Origin: an uncultured Vicinamibacterales bacterium
Lineage (GTDB): Bacteria > Acidobacteriota > Vicinamibacteria > Vicinamibacterales > UBA8438
DNA: 64,000 bases
Assembly (NCBI GenBank): GCA_958295905.1
Contig: OY282382.1
Location: 5,142,910 to 5,206,909 of the forward strand
Reading direction: 5' to 3'
The notes under the pieces were generated by a model, which ran no database searches, was not told where the DNA came from, and was given only the letters and a program-made list of their open reading frames with translations. The position numbers and the translations under genes are program-made. This document shows positions 18,895-27,961 of the stretch, one piece after another. Every line of letters starts with the position of its first letter. Within the stretch, counting starts at the first letter, position 1.

Positions 18895-20058
18895 TCAGCC
18901 GGCCGGGACCGCGTCCAGCAGGGCGACCGCGTGCGCTTCCAGGGCCTCTCCGCGGCCCGTCGCCCCGATGCCTTCGCCCGTCTTGCCCTTGACCCCGACG
19001 GCATCCGGCCCGACGCCGACGGCGGCGGCAAGCGCCTCCCGCATCCGCCCGACATGGGGGGCGATTCGGGGATGCTCCGTCACCACGACGACATCCAGAT
19101 TGACGACGACGAACCCGCGGGAGCGGACCAGATCGACCGCCTCCCGCAACAACGCGATGCTCGACGCGCCCTTCCACCGGGGATCGGTGTCCGGGAAGTG
19201 GCGGCCGACGTCGCCCGCCGCGGCCGCCCCGAGAATCGCATCGGTCACCGCATGGCAGACCGCATCGGCGTCGGAATGCCCCACCAGCCCGCGGTCGTGC
19301 GGAATCAGAACGCCACCGAGCCGGAGCGGACCCCCGGCCGTGAATCGATGCAGATCGTACCCGAGCCCGACCCGGCCGGTTGCCATCGTCTCCTCCGCGA
19401 ATCGCCGCGCAACGGCGAGATCCCGTTCCGTGGTGATCTTGACGTTCCGGGGGTCGCCTTCCACGAGCGCCACCCGATATCCGGCTCGTTCGGCGAGTCC
19501 CGCCTCGTCCGTGGCCTCCGCGCCGGCCCGGCCCAACCGGATCGCCTCGGCCAGAATGCCGGCGCGGAAAGCCTGGGGGGTCTGCGCCTGCACGATCCGG
19601 TCACGCGCCAGAGTGCGGCCGACGAACCGGCCCGCCCCGGCCGAGCGCTGCTTGAGGGTGTCCTGAACCGCGACCGCAGCGACCGCGGCGCCATGACGGC
19701 GGGCGGCATCTATGGTCCGCACGATCAGATCGGACGAACAGAAAGGCCGGGCCGCGTCGTGCACGACGATGATGTCGCTCGCGGCCGCCGCCTCGAACCC
19801 CTTCGCCACCGAGTCCTGCCTCCGCGCGCCCCCGGCGACGACCCGCAGCGGCGTGCCGTTGGGGGTGGCGGCCAGCGCGGCACCGCCGGCCAGGCTGGCC
19901 GGCAGCACGAGCACGATCTCGTCGACCCGATCGCATCCGTCGAATGCATCTACCGAACGCTGCAGGATGGTGGCGCCGCCGAGACGCATCAATTGCTTGG
20001 GCCGCCCGGCGCCCAGACGGGTCCCGACCCCGCCGGCGGCGATGACGGCGGTCACCAT
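18895..20058 (-). CDS. ispDF: Bifunctional MEP-pathway enzyme IspD/IspF
   Basis: Two enzymes of isoprenoid precursor synthesis in one 387-residue chain. Residues 1-224 are IspD (MEP cytidylyltransferase) with the nucleotide-binding AAGGVGTRLGAGRPKQL. Residues 225-387 are IspF (MECDP synthase), beginning MATGRVGLGYDLHRF with the metal ligands of GYDLHRF and VGHSDADAVCHAV. The start at 20058 (MVTAVIAAGG) gives a normal IspD N-terminus; further upstream the frame runs through radA. The gene for the intervening IspE kinase lies at 29.3 kb. Confidence 0.95.
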   Translation of the reverse strand: MVTAVIAAGGVGTRLGAGRPKQLMRLGGATILQRSVDAFDGCDRVDEIVLVLPASLAGGAALAATPNGTPLRVVAGGARRQDSVAKGFEAAAASDIIVVHDAARPFCSSDLIVRTIDAARRHGAAVAAVAVQDTLKQRSAGAGRFVGRTLARDRIVQAQTPQAFRAGILAEAIRLGRAGAEATDEAGLAERAGYRVALVEGDPRNVKITTERDLAVARRFAEETMATGRVGLGYDLHRFTAGGPLRLGGVLIPHDRGLVGHSDADAVCHAVTDAILGAAAAGDVGRHFPDTDPRWKGASSIALLREAVDLVRSRGFVVVNLDVVVVTEHPRIAPHVGRMREALAAAVGVGPDAVGVKGKTGEGIGATGRGEALEAHAVALLDAVPAG

Positions 20059-20104
20059 GACGCGGGGTTCTCCAGCCGCGCGAGCCGGAACCGAGGGCCG
20101 GTCC

Positions 20105-21484
20105 TCATGTGAACAATCCCTCCAGCGCCTGTCCGACGCTGTCCACGGGGAAGAGCTCGCACCCCGGTGCGGACATGCCGTCCTCCTGGTCCCCCCGGGG
20201 CATGACGCAGCGCGTGAATCCCATGTGCGCCGCCTCGCGAACCCGCAGCCCGGGCTGTGTCGTTCCCCGAATCTCTCCCGCCAATCCGACCTCGCCGAAC
20301 AGGGCGGCGCCGGCCGCCACGGGCTGATTCCGCAGGCTCGACGCCACCGCCGCAATGACCGCAAGATCGGCGGCCGGCTCGTGCGCCGGGATGCCTCCCG
20401 GCACGTTCACGAACACGTCCTCACCCGCGAGCGACAGGCCGGCGCGTTTCTCGAGCACCGTCAGCAACAACGACAGCCGCCGGCGATCGACGCCGTTCGC
20501 CACCCGCTGGGCGTTGCCGTAGACGCCGGTGCCGACCAGCGCCTGCACCTCGACCAAAATGGGCCGCGACCCCTCCAACGAGCAGAGCACGACCGACCCC
20601 GGCACGTCCGCCTTGCGTTCCGACAGGAACTGCGCGGACGGGTCGAGCACCGCGCGCAGTCCGCCGGCCGTCATCTCGAACACCCCGACCTCGCTCACGG
20701 CCCCGAACCGGTTCTTCACCGCCCGCACGATGCGGTGCGCGTGATACCGGTCGCCCTCGAAATGGAGCACGGTGTCGACGACGTGCTCCAGCACCTTCGG
20801 ACCCGCGAGACCTCCGTCCTTGGTCACGTGCCCCACGACGAGCACCGGAACGTTGCGTCCCTTGGCCACGAAGAGCAGGCGGTTCGCCGCATCGCGCACC
20901 TGGGCCACGGTTCCCGGGGCCGACTCGAGCGCGAGCGAGAACACCGTCTGGATCGAGTCGACGATCACCAAGTCCGGCGACAGCCGCGTCACCTCGTCGA
21001 CGACCCGCTCGAGACAGGTCTCGGCCAGCACGTGCAACCGCGGCGGCGACAGACCGAGACGTTCTCCGCGCCGGCGCACCTGATGCGGAGACTCCTCGCC
21101 CGAGCAATAGAGGACGGTTCGTCCGGCGACCGCGACTTGCGCCGCCGCCTGCAGCAGCAGCGTCGACTTCCCGATGCCCGGCTCGCCCCCCAACAGCACG
21201 AGCGAACCCGGCACGAGCCCCCCCCCGAGCACCCGGTCGAGCTCGCTGACTCCGGTCGATACGCGCTCCGCATCCGACGATTCGATATCGGTAAAGAGCT
21301 GCGCTCCCGTGCCGGTGAGGGCCGGTCCCGCACCGGGAGCGGCTGCCCGCTTCACCGCCGCTTCTTCGACCAGCGCGTTCCATTCGCCGCAGTCGGGACA
21401 CCGTCCCAGCCACTTCCGCACCTCGGCGCCGCACGCCCGGCAGACGAAGACGGTGTTGGGAGATCTCACGGCGGCGCGTGTCAT
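20105..21484 (-). CDS. radA: DNA repair protein RadA/Sms
   Basis: RadA is a RecA-like ATPase and hexameric helicase that promotes branch migration during recombination. The product has 459 residues: a zinc finger C15, C18, C29, C32 (CRACGAEVRKWLGRCPDC), Walker A GGEPGIGKSTLL (99-110), the RadA-specific KNRFG motif, and a C-terminal Lon-protease-like domain with VFVNVPGGIPAHEPAADLA. The ATG overlaps the alr stop (ATGA at 21481-21484), fixing the start. Confidence 0.97.
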   Translation of the reverse strand: MTRAAVRSPNTVFVCRACGAEVRKWLGRCPDCGEWNALVEEAAVKRAAAPGAGPALTGTGAQLFTDIESSDAERVSTGVSELDRVLGGGLVPGSLVLLGGEPGIGKSTLLLQAAAQVAVAGRTVLYCSGEESPHQVRRRGERLGLSPPRLHVLAETCLERVVDEVTRLSPDLVIVDSIQTVFSLALESAPGTVAQVRDAANRLLFVAKGRNVPVLVVGHVTKDGGLAGPKVLEHVVDTVLHFEGDRYHAHRIVRAVKNRFGAVSEVGVFEMTAGGLRAVLDPSAQFLSERKADVPGSVVLCSLEGSRPILVEVQALVGTGVYGNAQRVANGVDRRRLSLLLTVLEKRAGLSLAGEDVFVNVPGGIPAHEPAADLAVIAAVASSLRNQPVAAGAALFGEVGLAGEIRGTTQPGLRVREAAHMGFTRCVMPRGDQEDGMSAPGCELFPVDSVGQALEGLFT

Positions 21485-22644
21485 GGCCGGTCCGGACGGC
21501 CGGCGTAGGTGCGGACGATCCGGCTTCCGGTCCGGCACAGAATCTCATGCGGCACGGTGCCCAGCGCCGCGGCGATCTCGCCGGCGTCGATGCGCTCCCC
21601 GCACTGCGCACCCACCAGCACCACCTCGTCTCCGGGGCTGACGTCGAGGCCCGTCACGTCGATCGTGATCGAGTCCATCGACACCGCGCCGACGACCGGC
21701 GCCCGCCGGCCGCGCACCAGGACCGAACCGCGTCCCGCCATGCGCACGTCGAGACCGTCGCCATAGCCGGCGGGCACCACGGCGATGGTGGTCGGACGCT
21801 CCGCCGGGGCATGCGCACCGTAGCCGGTCGTCTCGCCGACCCGCATTCCCTTCACGGCGACGACCCGGCTGCGCATCGTCATGACCGGCGCCACCGGGAG
21901 CGACGCGTCCACGCCGGGCGGAATCAGACCGTAGAGCAGCAGGCCCGGCCGGACGCCGTCGTACCAGGTCCTCCGTTCCCGCAACAAGGCGGCGCTGTTC
22001 GCGGCGTGTATCCATGCCGGGCGGACCCCGAGCGCGGCCAGACACCGAAGCGACTCGTCGAAACGGATCCGCTGCCGCTCGAACAGCGGGTGCGCCGGGT
22101 CATCCGCGGTGGCGAAGTGGGTGTACACGGCCGCAACGTCGAGCCCCGGCCGACCCAGCGCCTCGGGCATGGTGCGGCCCAGATTGTCGAAACGGAAACC
22201 GAGCCGGTTCATGCCGGTGTCGACCTTCAGGTGGCACGCCACCGTGACTCCCCGCCGGGCCGCGGCATCGCTCAACGCACGGGCGGCGGACGGCGAGGAC
22301 ACGGTCGGGGTCAGCCCGTAGGTGAACACGCCGTCGAGGTCGCTGACGCCGAGGGCGCCGAAGACGAGAATGGGCGCTCGGATCCCGCCCCGGCGCAACG
22401 TCACCGCCTCCTCGATGTCCGCGCAGGCCAGCATGCCCGCGCCCGCCGATTCCAGGGCCCTGGCTACCGGGACCGCTCCGTGCCCGTAGCCGTTCGCCTT
22501 CACCACCGCGATGACCCGCGGCGCCGCCGAGCCTCCGACGTGACGCGCCACCGCCGCGTAGTTGGCCCGCACCGCGTCGAGATCGACCTGGGCGAACGTC
22601 GGCCGGGAGGCCGCCGAGACCGGCTTCGGCGGTGGATTGGACAC
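21481..22644 (-). CDS. alr: Alanine racemase
   Basis: PLP enzyme that makes D-alanine for peptidoglycan. The 387-residue product has the PLP lysine K49 in VVKANGYGHG and the second catalytic tyrosine in ETTGYGAH near residue 280; VPAGYGDGL and VGAVSMDSITIDVT are family signatures. The GTG start at 22644 is the only sensible in-frame start near the N-terminus. It lies between dnaB and radA, a common arrangement. Confidence 0.95.
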   Translation of the reverse strand: MSNPPPKPVSAASRPTFAQVDLDAVRANYAAVARHVGGSAAPRVIAVVKANGYGHGAVPVARALESAGAGMLACADIEEAVTLRRGGIRAPILVFGALGVSDLDGVFTYGLTPTVSSPSAARALSDAAARRGVTVACHLKVDTGMNRLGFRFDNLGRTMPEALGRPGLDVAAVYTHFATADDPAHPLFERQRIRFDESLRCLAALGVRPAWIHAANSAALLRERRTWYDGVRPGLLLYGLIPPGVDASLPVAPVMTMRSRVVAVKGMRVGETTGYGAHAPAERPTTIAVVPAGYGDGLDVRMAGRGSVLVRGRRAPVVGAVSMDSITIDVTGLDVSPGDEVVLVGAQCGERIDAGEIAAALGTVPHEILCRTGSRIVRTYAGRPDRP

Positions 22645-22774
22645 CGCGCATCACTCCGGAAGCCGACGGCGGAGGCGCTGACGCATCCGACCGGCGTTCT
22701 CGGCGGATCGCGGGGTTCCGGCGCCCTCGCCCGGGACCGTGGGGTGAAACGAGCATCGGTCCGGCGCCCGGCGA

Positions 22775-24124
22775 TCAGGAGTCGTAGGCATCGGCGAGAT
22801 TGGCGAACTTCGTGCACTGCTTCAGGAACGCAAGCCTGACGACCCCGGTCGGTCCGTTGCGCTGTTTGCCGATGATGATCTCGGCCAGGTTCTCGTTCTC
22901 CGGACTCGGGTCGTACTGCTCCTCCCGGAAGATGAAGAGGACCAGATCGGCGTCCTGCTCCAGCGCACCCGACTCGCGCAGATCGGAAAGCTGGGGGCGG
23001 TTGCCGGCACGACTCTCGGGGGCGCGGCTCAACTGGGACAGCGCCACCACGGGCACGTCCAGCTCCTTGGCCAGGCCCTTCAGCGACCGCGAAATGGAGG
23101 CCAGCTCCTGGGTGCGGTTGTCGAACCGGCCGCGCCCGGTCATGAGCTGGAGGTAATCGATCACCACGAGATGCAGCTCGTGCTCGGACTTCAACCGGCG
23201 CGCTTTCGCCCGCATCTCGAGCACGCCGATGGAGGGGCTGTCGTCGATGAACACCTTCGCGCCGTCCAGGCGGGTGAGGGCCCCGGCCAGGGCGTCGTAA
23301 TCACGCTGGCCGAGAAAACCGCCGCGGAACTTGTGGGAATCGATCCCCGCCTCGGTCGTCAGCATCCGCATGAACAACTGCTCCTTCGACATCTCCAGAC
23401 TGAAGACGCCGACCGTCATGTCGGTGTGCACGCCGAGATGCTGCGCGATGTTCAGCACGAGGGCGGTCTTGCCCATGGACGGCCGGGCCGCGACCAGCAC
23501 GAGATCCGACGGCTGAAATCCCCGCGTCAACTTGTCGAGATCGGCGAACCCGCTCGGCACGCCGGTGACCGCGCCGTCGCCCGCCTGCAGCTTCTCGATG
23601 TTCGCATGGCTGGCCGCGACCAGGTCGTGCAACGCGACGAATCCGGTGTGGACGCTGTCGTCGGCGATGCGGAAGATCGCCTGCTCCGCCTTGTCGAGGA
23701 CGGTCTCGGCCCCGCCCTCGCCGGCGTAGGCCGTCTGGAGAATCTCGTTCGCGGCGAAGATGATCTGCCGGCGCGTCGACTTCTCCTTGACGATGTGGGC
23801 GTAGTACTCGACGTGGGTGGAACGGGGCACCCCGTCGACCAGTCCCGCGATGTAGGCCGGTCCGCCGACGCCGTCGAGATCACCCGACCGGTCGAGCTCG
23901 TCCTTGAGGGTGACGAGATCGATGACCTCGCCGCGCTCGTTCAGGTCGACCATCTTGTCGAACACGCGGCGGTGGGCGTCCCGGAAGAAGTCGTCGGCGT
24001 CGATCAGTTGGGCCGCCTGGTTGAACGCATCGTTGTGAATCAGGACCGCGCCGAGGACGCAGCGCTCCGCCTCGAGGTTGTGAGGCAACGATCGTTCGGA
24101 TGGAAAAGAAACCACGTCGGCCAT
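22775..24124 (-). CDS. dnaB: Replicative DNA helicase DnaB
   Basis: Hexameric fork helicase, 449 residues. The N-terminal primase-interacting domain begins near PHNLEAERCVLGAVL; the RecA-like C-terminal domain has Walker A ARPSMGKTALVLN near residue 215, the Walker B region LHLVVIDYLQLM and the arginine-finger region. No intein is present. The ATG at 24124 is preferred to the ATG two codons upstream because GAGG lies 6 bases before it. It is preceded by rplI in the rpsF-rpsR-rplI-dnaB order. Confidence 0.97.
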   Translation of the reverse strand: MADVVSFPSERSLPHNLEAERCVLGAVLIHNDAFNQAAQLIDADDFFRDAHRRVFDKMVDLNERGEVIDLVTLKDELDRSGDLDGVGGPAYIAGLVDGVPRSTHVEYYAHIVKEKSTRRQIIFAANEILQTAYAGEGGAETVLDKAEQAIFRIADDSVHTGFVALHDLVAASHANIEKLQAGDGAVTGVPSGFADLDKLTRGFQPSDLVLVAARPSMGKTALVLNIAQHLGVHTDMTVGVFSLEMSKEQLFMRMLTTEAGIDSHKFRGGFLGQRDYDALAGALTRLDGAKVFIDDSPSIGVLEMRAKARRLKSEHELHLVVIDYLQLMTGRGRFDNRTQELASISRSLKGLAKELDVPVVALSQLSRAPESRAGNRPQLSDLRESGALEQDADLVLFIFREEQYDPSPENENLAEIIIGKQRNGPTGVVRLAFLKQCTKFANLADAYDS

Positions 24125-24130
24125 GACCAT

Positions 24131-24424
24131 CCTCGGAACGGGAATCGGGGAGGGCGACGCGGCACCGCCCGTTCAGGCGCTCATGATGAAACCGTGCGCG
24201 CGCCGCGGATCCTCCGCGCGGCCCGCCCGGCCGACGCCGCATGTCGAACGCAGCCCGCACCGGACGGAGCCGCCCCCCGGGTCGCGGCCGGCGCCTTCCC
24301 GCGGCGCACCGGCGGCGCCGGCCCGGCTATCGCCGCCGGCGGCTCCGATCGCCCCGGCCAACCCGGCGGGAGCCGGCGCGGTTCCCGGACGCCGGCATCG
24401 TCGCCGGCGGCGCCGCTGGCCGCG
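24131..24424 (-). other. Non-coding rplI-dnaB spacer with decayed family A copies
   Basis: The spacer from the rplI stop to the dnaB start is ~340 bases, long for this operon. It is extremely GC-rich and contains family A-like pieces (CCGATCGCC...GCCAACCCGGCGGGAGCCGGCGC, and GTCGCCGGCGGCG) before the well-preserved copy at 24425-24486. I see no open reading frame with protein-like composition here. Confidence 0.5.
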
Positions 24425-24486
24425 CAACCAACCCTGCAAGGGTCGAGCAGGGGTCGGCGCCGGTTCTACGGCGCCGACCCCTGCTC
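24425..24486 (-). repeat. Family A hairpin overlapping the end of rplI
   Basis: An 18-base-pair perfect stem: the arm ending GGGGTCGGCGCCG, loop GTTCTA, then its exact complement (24445-24486). The head CGCAACCAACCCTGC precedes it on plus. The rplI stop codon (TAG) is in the hairpin loop, so the last residues of L9 are encoded by the repeat. Confidence 0.85.
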
Positions 24487-25008
24487 GGCGGAAGGGTCGG
24501 ACGGCTCCGCGTCCGGCGGTGCGCCGTCGCCGCCGGACGCGGAGTCGTCCGCCTCGTCCCCTTCCTTGACGACACGAACCGCCACCTCGGCCGTGACTTC
24601 GCGATGCACCTTGACGGCGACCCGGTACTCGCCCAGCCGCTTCAGCGGGTCGGCGAGTTGAATCTTGCGCCGGTCGACCTCGAACGACTGCTCGAGCAGC
24701 GAGGCCGCAATGTCGGCGCTGGTGACCGATCCGTACAGGGTATCGGTCTCGCCGACCCGACGCGCGATGACGCAGACCGCTTGGTTCAGACGTCCCGCAT
24801 AGGCTTCCGCGCTCTCCTTCTGGGCCGCGTCGCGCGCATCGGCGACGACCCGTTCACGATCGACCTGGCGGCGGTTGGCCTCGGTCACCGGCAAGGCCAA
24901 CCGCCGCGGCAGGAGATAGTTGCGGGCGTATCCGTTGGCGACCTTCACGATGTCGCCCCGGCGTCCGAGGTGGTCCACCGGCTCTCTGAGAATGACCTGT
25001 ACTGACAT
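24466..25008 (-). CDS. rplI: 50S ribosomal protein L9
   Basis: L9 binds near the L1 stalk base and bridges adjacent ribosomes. The N-terminal rRNA-binding domain is clear (VQVILREPVDHLGRRGDIVKVANGYARNYLLP), followed by the long connecting helix and C-domain (GSVTSADIAASL). At 180 residues it is ~30 longer than usual because of an acidic, Pro/Ser-rich tail. The last residues (QGSAP) and the TAG stop are read from a family A hairpin, so the original stop may have been elsewhere. Confidence 0.96.
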   Translation of the reverse strand: MSVQVILREPVDHLGRRGDIVKVANGYARNYLLPRRLALPVTEANRRQVDRERVVADARDAAQKESAEAYAGRLNQAVCVIARRVGETDTLYGSVTSADIAASLLEQSFEVDRRKIQLADPLKRLGEYRVAVKVHREVTAEVAVRVVKEGDEADDSASGGDGAPPDAEPSDPSAEQGSAP

Positions 25009-25064
25009 GGTTTCAACTCCGACGACGGCACCTCGCTCCGCGACGCGCGGACGGCACCTGGCAG

Positions 25065-25145
25065 GCCCGGAAATCGTGGCCTTGCGGCGCTTCCCACCCG
25101 ACCAACCCTCCTGGGTCCACGCCGTTCCAGGGCGCAGGTCCCCGG
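25065..25145 (-). repeat. Family A repeat in the rpsR-rplI spacer
   Basis: Has the CCCGGAAATCGTGGCC module, the head CACCCGACCAACCCTCC and a stem-loop built on GGGTCCACGCC / GGCGCAGGTCCC. It lies just upstream of rplI and beside a family C element, so the 362-base spacer is made almost wholly of repeats. Confidence 0.7.
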
Positions 25146-25151
25146 CGTGCT

Positions 25152-25364
25152 GTCACGTCATGATTTTCGGACAGACGGACTTGAGTCGAATGATGCGATT
25201 CTCCTGCGTGGAGAACTCTTCCCGGGGTTCGAGGCGAGTGCCCCGACGGCCCTGATATCTGCCCGTGACACCGCCATGACTAAACGTTCTGGTTTGCGGT
25301 GCTGTGATTCGTCGACGATTGCGCACCGCAGGCCGATGCCTGTGTCCGAATATTATGACATGAC
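25152..25364 (-). repeat. Family C element with 21-base terminal inverted repeats
   Basis: The left end GTCACGTCATGATTTTCGGAC and the inverted right end GTCATGTCATAATATTCGGAC match at 18 of 21 positions, bounding 213 bases with no coding content. About 100 bases of the left half (25152-25253) reappear, inverted, at 41913-42012 beside nqrF. The right end lies 6 bases from the rpsR stop codon. Confidence 0.7.
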
Positions 25365-25370
25365 AACCCG

Positions 25371-25640
25371 CTAGTCGGTCACGTACGGGATCAAGGCCAG
25401 TTGCCGTGCGCGCTTGATCGCCGTCTGCAGCTTGCGCTGGTGAGGCGCGCACGTCCCCGACAAGCGTCGAGGCTGTATCTTCCCCCGTTCGGGAATGCTC
25501 GCTATCAGCATCCGAACGTCCTTGTAGTCGATAAACGGAACCTTGTCGACGCAAAAGCGGCAGACCCGCTTTCGCCGAAACATGCCGCGTCGAGGCCGGT
25601 CGAACTTGGGCTTGCGGGCGGCGCCGCGGTCGCTCTTCAT
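25371..25640 (-). CDS. rpsR: 30S ribosomal protein S18
   Basis: S18 pairs with S6 on the 30S platform. The 89-residue product has the cysteine pair CRFC (common in zinc-type S18), [22 protein letters not shown] and [27 protein letters not shown], all family signatures. It lies ~65 bases downstream of rpsF. Its stop is 6 bases from a family C element end. Confidence 0.97.
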   Translation of the reverse strand: MKSDRGAARKPKFDRPRRGMFRRKRVCRFCVDKVPFIDYKDVRMLIASIPERGKIQPRRLSGTCAPHQRKLQTAIKRARQLALIPYVTD

Positions 25641-25705
25641 GCTCTACCTCCGCCGAATGTCCCGCGACGGGTCGCGCGACAGGATCGTTGCACCCGGCCG
25701 GCCCT

Positions 25706-26293
25706 CTAGCTGCCGGCCGATTCGTCCGCCGCCGCGGGCGGCGCGGACGGCGGCTCATCCACTGCCGCATCCGAGGCAGACGGCCCCGCCGGCGGCGATG
25801 GTGCGCCCTCCGGCGGTGCCGCCCCGTCCAACGCAGCCGGCGGCGGGGCCGACTCCGCGGCCGGGGGGGTCACCTCCGGCGACGGTCCGCCGTCCGCCGG
25901 CGCCCCGCCCGCGGGTTCCCCCTGCGGTCCGCGGGCGGCGCGCCGCCGCGCCGCCTCCGCCTTCCGCTTCTCGGCCGCCCGCCGCGCCTTGCGCAGATCG
26001 TCGTCCACCCGCACGGTGAGATACCGCAGCACGTCGTCATTCACGCGCAACCGGCGTTCGAGCTCGGTCACCATGTCCCCCGGCCCGCGAAGGAGCTGAA
26101 CGACGTAGATGCCCTCCGTGAAGTTGCCGATGGGGTACGCGAGCTTGCGACGCCCCCACAGATCGGTGTTCTCCACCGTCCCGCCGAGCTTGCGAATCTG
26201 CTCGTCGAGCATACTCTGCAGCGCTTCCACCCCGGCGTTGGCAACGGTGGGCGCGAGGACGTACACGAATTCGTATTGTCGATCGTTGGGCAT
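25706..26293 (-). CDS. rpsF: 30S ribosomal protein S6 with long Pro/Ala tail
   Basis: Residues 1 to ~100 are a normal S6 ferredoxin-like domain (MPNDRQYEFVYVLAPTVANA, RKLAYPIGNFTEGIYVVQLL, LRYLTVRVDDD). A charged helix (LRKARRAAEKRKAEAARRRA) and a Pro/Ala/Gly-rich tail of ~80 residues follow, giving 195 residues against 95-135 in most bacteria. The start at 26293 has AAGGAG upstream; the longer open frame upstream is not protein-like. First gene of rpsF-rpsR-rplI-dnaB. Confidence 0.95.
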   Translation of the reverse strand: MPNDRQYEFVYVLAPTVANAGVEALQSMLDEQIRKLGGTVENTDLWGRRKLAYPIGNFTEGIYVVQLLRGPGDMVTELERRLRVNDDVLRYLTVRVDDDLRKARRAAEKRKAEAARRRAARGPQGEPAGGAPADGGPSPEVTPPAAESAPPPAALDGAAPPEGAPSPPAGPSASDAAVDEPPSAPPAAADESAGS

Positions 26294-26420
26294 GCAGCTC
26301 CTTCTGGACTGACGGCCACCCCGGCGTGGCAAGGAGTGAACGAGGCCGGCGTGATGCGCCGCCTCTATCACGAGGGTAACGGACTGGAGAATCGGCGTCA
26401 ATACGGGCCGGCGCAGTCTC

Positions 26421-26589
26421 AGGACCGTCCCACGCTCCGCCACCGCCCGCGCAGGCGGAATCGTGGCGGGTCCTGGGGCTCCGGATAGGTGGAAATCGTG
26501 GGTCTCACGCGGCGCCGGCCGATCGGCAAGACGGTGGAGCCCCCCGATCGGGGGCGGGCCGTCACGCGCGGTCAGCGTGGGATGCTCCT
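26421..26589 (+). repeat. Family B element, copy 1 (overlaps the pth stop)
   Basis: 169 bases bounded by AGGACCGTCCCACGCT and its near-inverse AGCGTGGGATGCTCCT. Internally it shares two GGAATCGTGG blocks, CGGCGCCGGCCGATCGGCAA and a CCCCGATCGGGGG hairpin with the other five copies. The right terminal repeat encodes the last residues of Pth (ARSIPR) and its TGA stop. Confidence 0.85.
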
Positions 26590-27201
26590 GGCGCCGTCTG
26601 CCGGGTCCTTTTCTCCGTCCTTCTCGGTCTCCTGCCGATTGAACGTATTCATGACCGGCCCGATGCCGGCATCGACGAACGTCTCCACCGCATCGGCCGC
26701 ACGCTGCACGACCTCGTCCACCGCCGGCCGCTCCGTGCGGTTGAACCGGGAGAGGACCCGCCGCGACAAATCCTGCCGCGGGTCGCCGCGCCCCACGCCG
26801 ACGCGCAGGCGCGGAAACCGTTCTCCCGCGACCGCATCGATTATCGAACGCAGGCCGTTGTGCCCCCCGGCCGATCCCTGCCGGCGCGCCCGCAACCGGC
26901 CCAACGGCAGATTCACGTCTTCGCTGACCACCAGCAGGTCACCCAGCCCGATTCGGTAGTACCGGAGCAACGCGCCGACCGCGAACCCGCTGCGATTCAT
27001 GTAGGTCTGCGGCTTTGCCAGCAGAACCGTGTCACGCCCCCCCGGCGCCGCCGGTGATTTGGCCAGCACGGCGTCGGCGGGAGCGGACCGAAACGGGAGA
27101 TCCCAGCGCCGCGCGGTCTCGTCGAGCACCTCGAAACCGACGTTGTGTCTGGTCCCCCGGTACTCGGCGCCGGGGTTGCCCAGCCCCACAATCAGCTTCA
27201 C
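26572..27201 (-). CDS. pth: Peptidyl-tRNA hydrolase
   Basis: Releases tRNA from prematurely dropped peptidyl-tRNA. The product has 209 residues; VKLIVGLGNPGAEYRGTRHN contains the catalytic H19, with conserved N in PQTYMNRSG and D in VSEDVNLPLGRLR; GSAGGHNGLRSII follows. The start is the GTG at 27201 with AGGA upstream; the 57-codon open frame before it is Arg-rich noise overlapping rplY. The C-terminus is slightly long; its final codons and stop come from the end of a family B element. Confidence 0.96.
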   Translation of the reverse strand: MKLIVGLGNPGAEYRGTRHNVGFEVLDETARRWDLPFRSAPADAVLAKSPAAPGGRDTVLLAKPQTYMNRSGFAVGALLRYYRIGLGDLLVVSEDVNLPLGRLRARRQGSAGGHNGLRSIIDAVAGERFPRLRVGVGRGDPRQDLSRRVLSRFNRTERPAVDEVVQRAADAVETFVDAGIGPVMNTFNRQETEKDGEKDPADGARSIPR

Positions 27202-27274
27202 GGTCCTGCACGCCGGAGACCCGGCCCCGCCGGCGGCCCCGGCTCCCGCCGCGGCGTCTGCGGCCCCGCCACGG

Positions 27275-27925
27275 TCACCCTTCCGACTTGCTCCCGGCCT
27301 CCGCCGCCGCCTCGGCCTCGGCCTCCGTCTCTTCCGATTCCTCTTCCGCCTCGAGTCTCGGCGCAATGACATGAACGATGAGGGTATCCGGATCGCTCAC
27401 CGGCTGCCACGACGCCCCGTCGAGGAGCTCCCTGAGACGTATGCCCTGGCCGATCGTCAACGACGAGACATCGACCTCGATGTGCTCCGGAATCTCGGAC
27501 GGCAGACAGGCGATGGCCACCTCCCGCTGAACGAAGTCGATGAGGCCGCCCTGAACCTTGACCCCTTCCGCCTCCCCCGTGAGCTCGACGCGCACGGTGA
27601 CGGTGATGACCTTGTCCATGGCGACCCGATAGAAATCGACATGGAGAAGCCCGTGCGAGATGGGGTCGACCTGATAGTCCTTGATCAGCACCTTGCCCGA
27701 GTCCGCACCGCCGACGGTGAGACCGATGAGGGTATTGGCGCCGGCGTCCGAGCGCAGCACCCGCGACAGGGCGCCGGGCTCGACACTGACGGCGAGCGCG
27801 CCGGACCCGGCCGCCCCCCCACCCTCGCCGTAGACGACGCCGGGAACGCGGCCGGCTCGGCGAAGCCGCCGGGCGACGTTCTTGCCGCGTTCCGACCGAA
27901 CCTCAGCTTGCAACGTGGTTTCCAT
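27275..27925 (-). CDS. rplY: 50S ribosomal protein L25 (Ctc/TL5 type)
   Basis: Binds 5S rRNA. The 216-residue product is of the long Ctc type: an N-terminal L25 domain (METTLQAEVRSERGKNVARRLR, VPGVVYGEG) plus a C-terminal beta domain (GVKVQGGLIDFVQREVAIAC, IPEHIEVDVSSLTIGQGIRL), ending in a Glu/Ala-rich tail. It lies between prs and pth, a widespread gene order. Confidence 0.95.
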   Translation of the reverse strand: METTLQAEVRSERGKNVARRLRRAGRVPGVVYGEGGGAAGSGALAVSVEPGALSRVLRSDAGANTLIGLTVGGADSGKVLIKDYQVDPISHGLLHVDFYRVAMDKVITVTVRVELTGEAEGVKVQGGLIDFVQREVAIACLPSEIPEHIEVDVSSLTIGQGIRLRELLDGASWQPVSDPDTLIVHVIAPRLEAEEESEETEAEAEAAAEAGSKSEG

Positions 27926-27961
27926 GACTGGACCTGCTGGCAATGAGCCGATCCGCCTCGT

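Noticed and set aside
22775..24124. Intein in dnaB, radA, rpoB or rpoC
   Set aside because: All four align end to end with family motifs and have near-normal length; the RpoB extra length is a cysteine insertion without intein splicing motifs.
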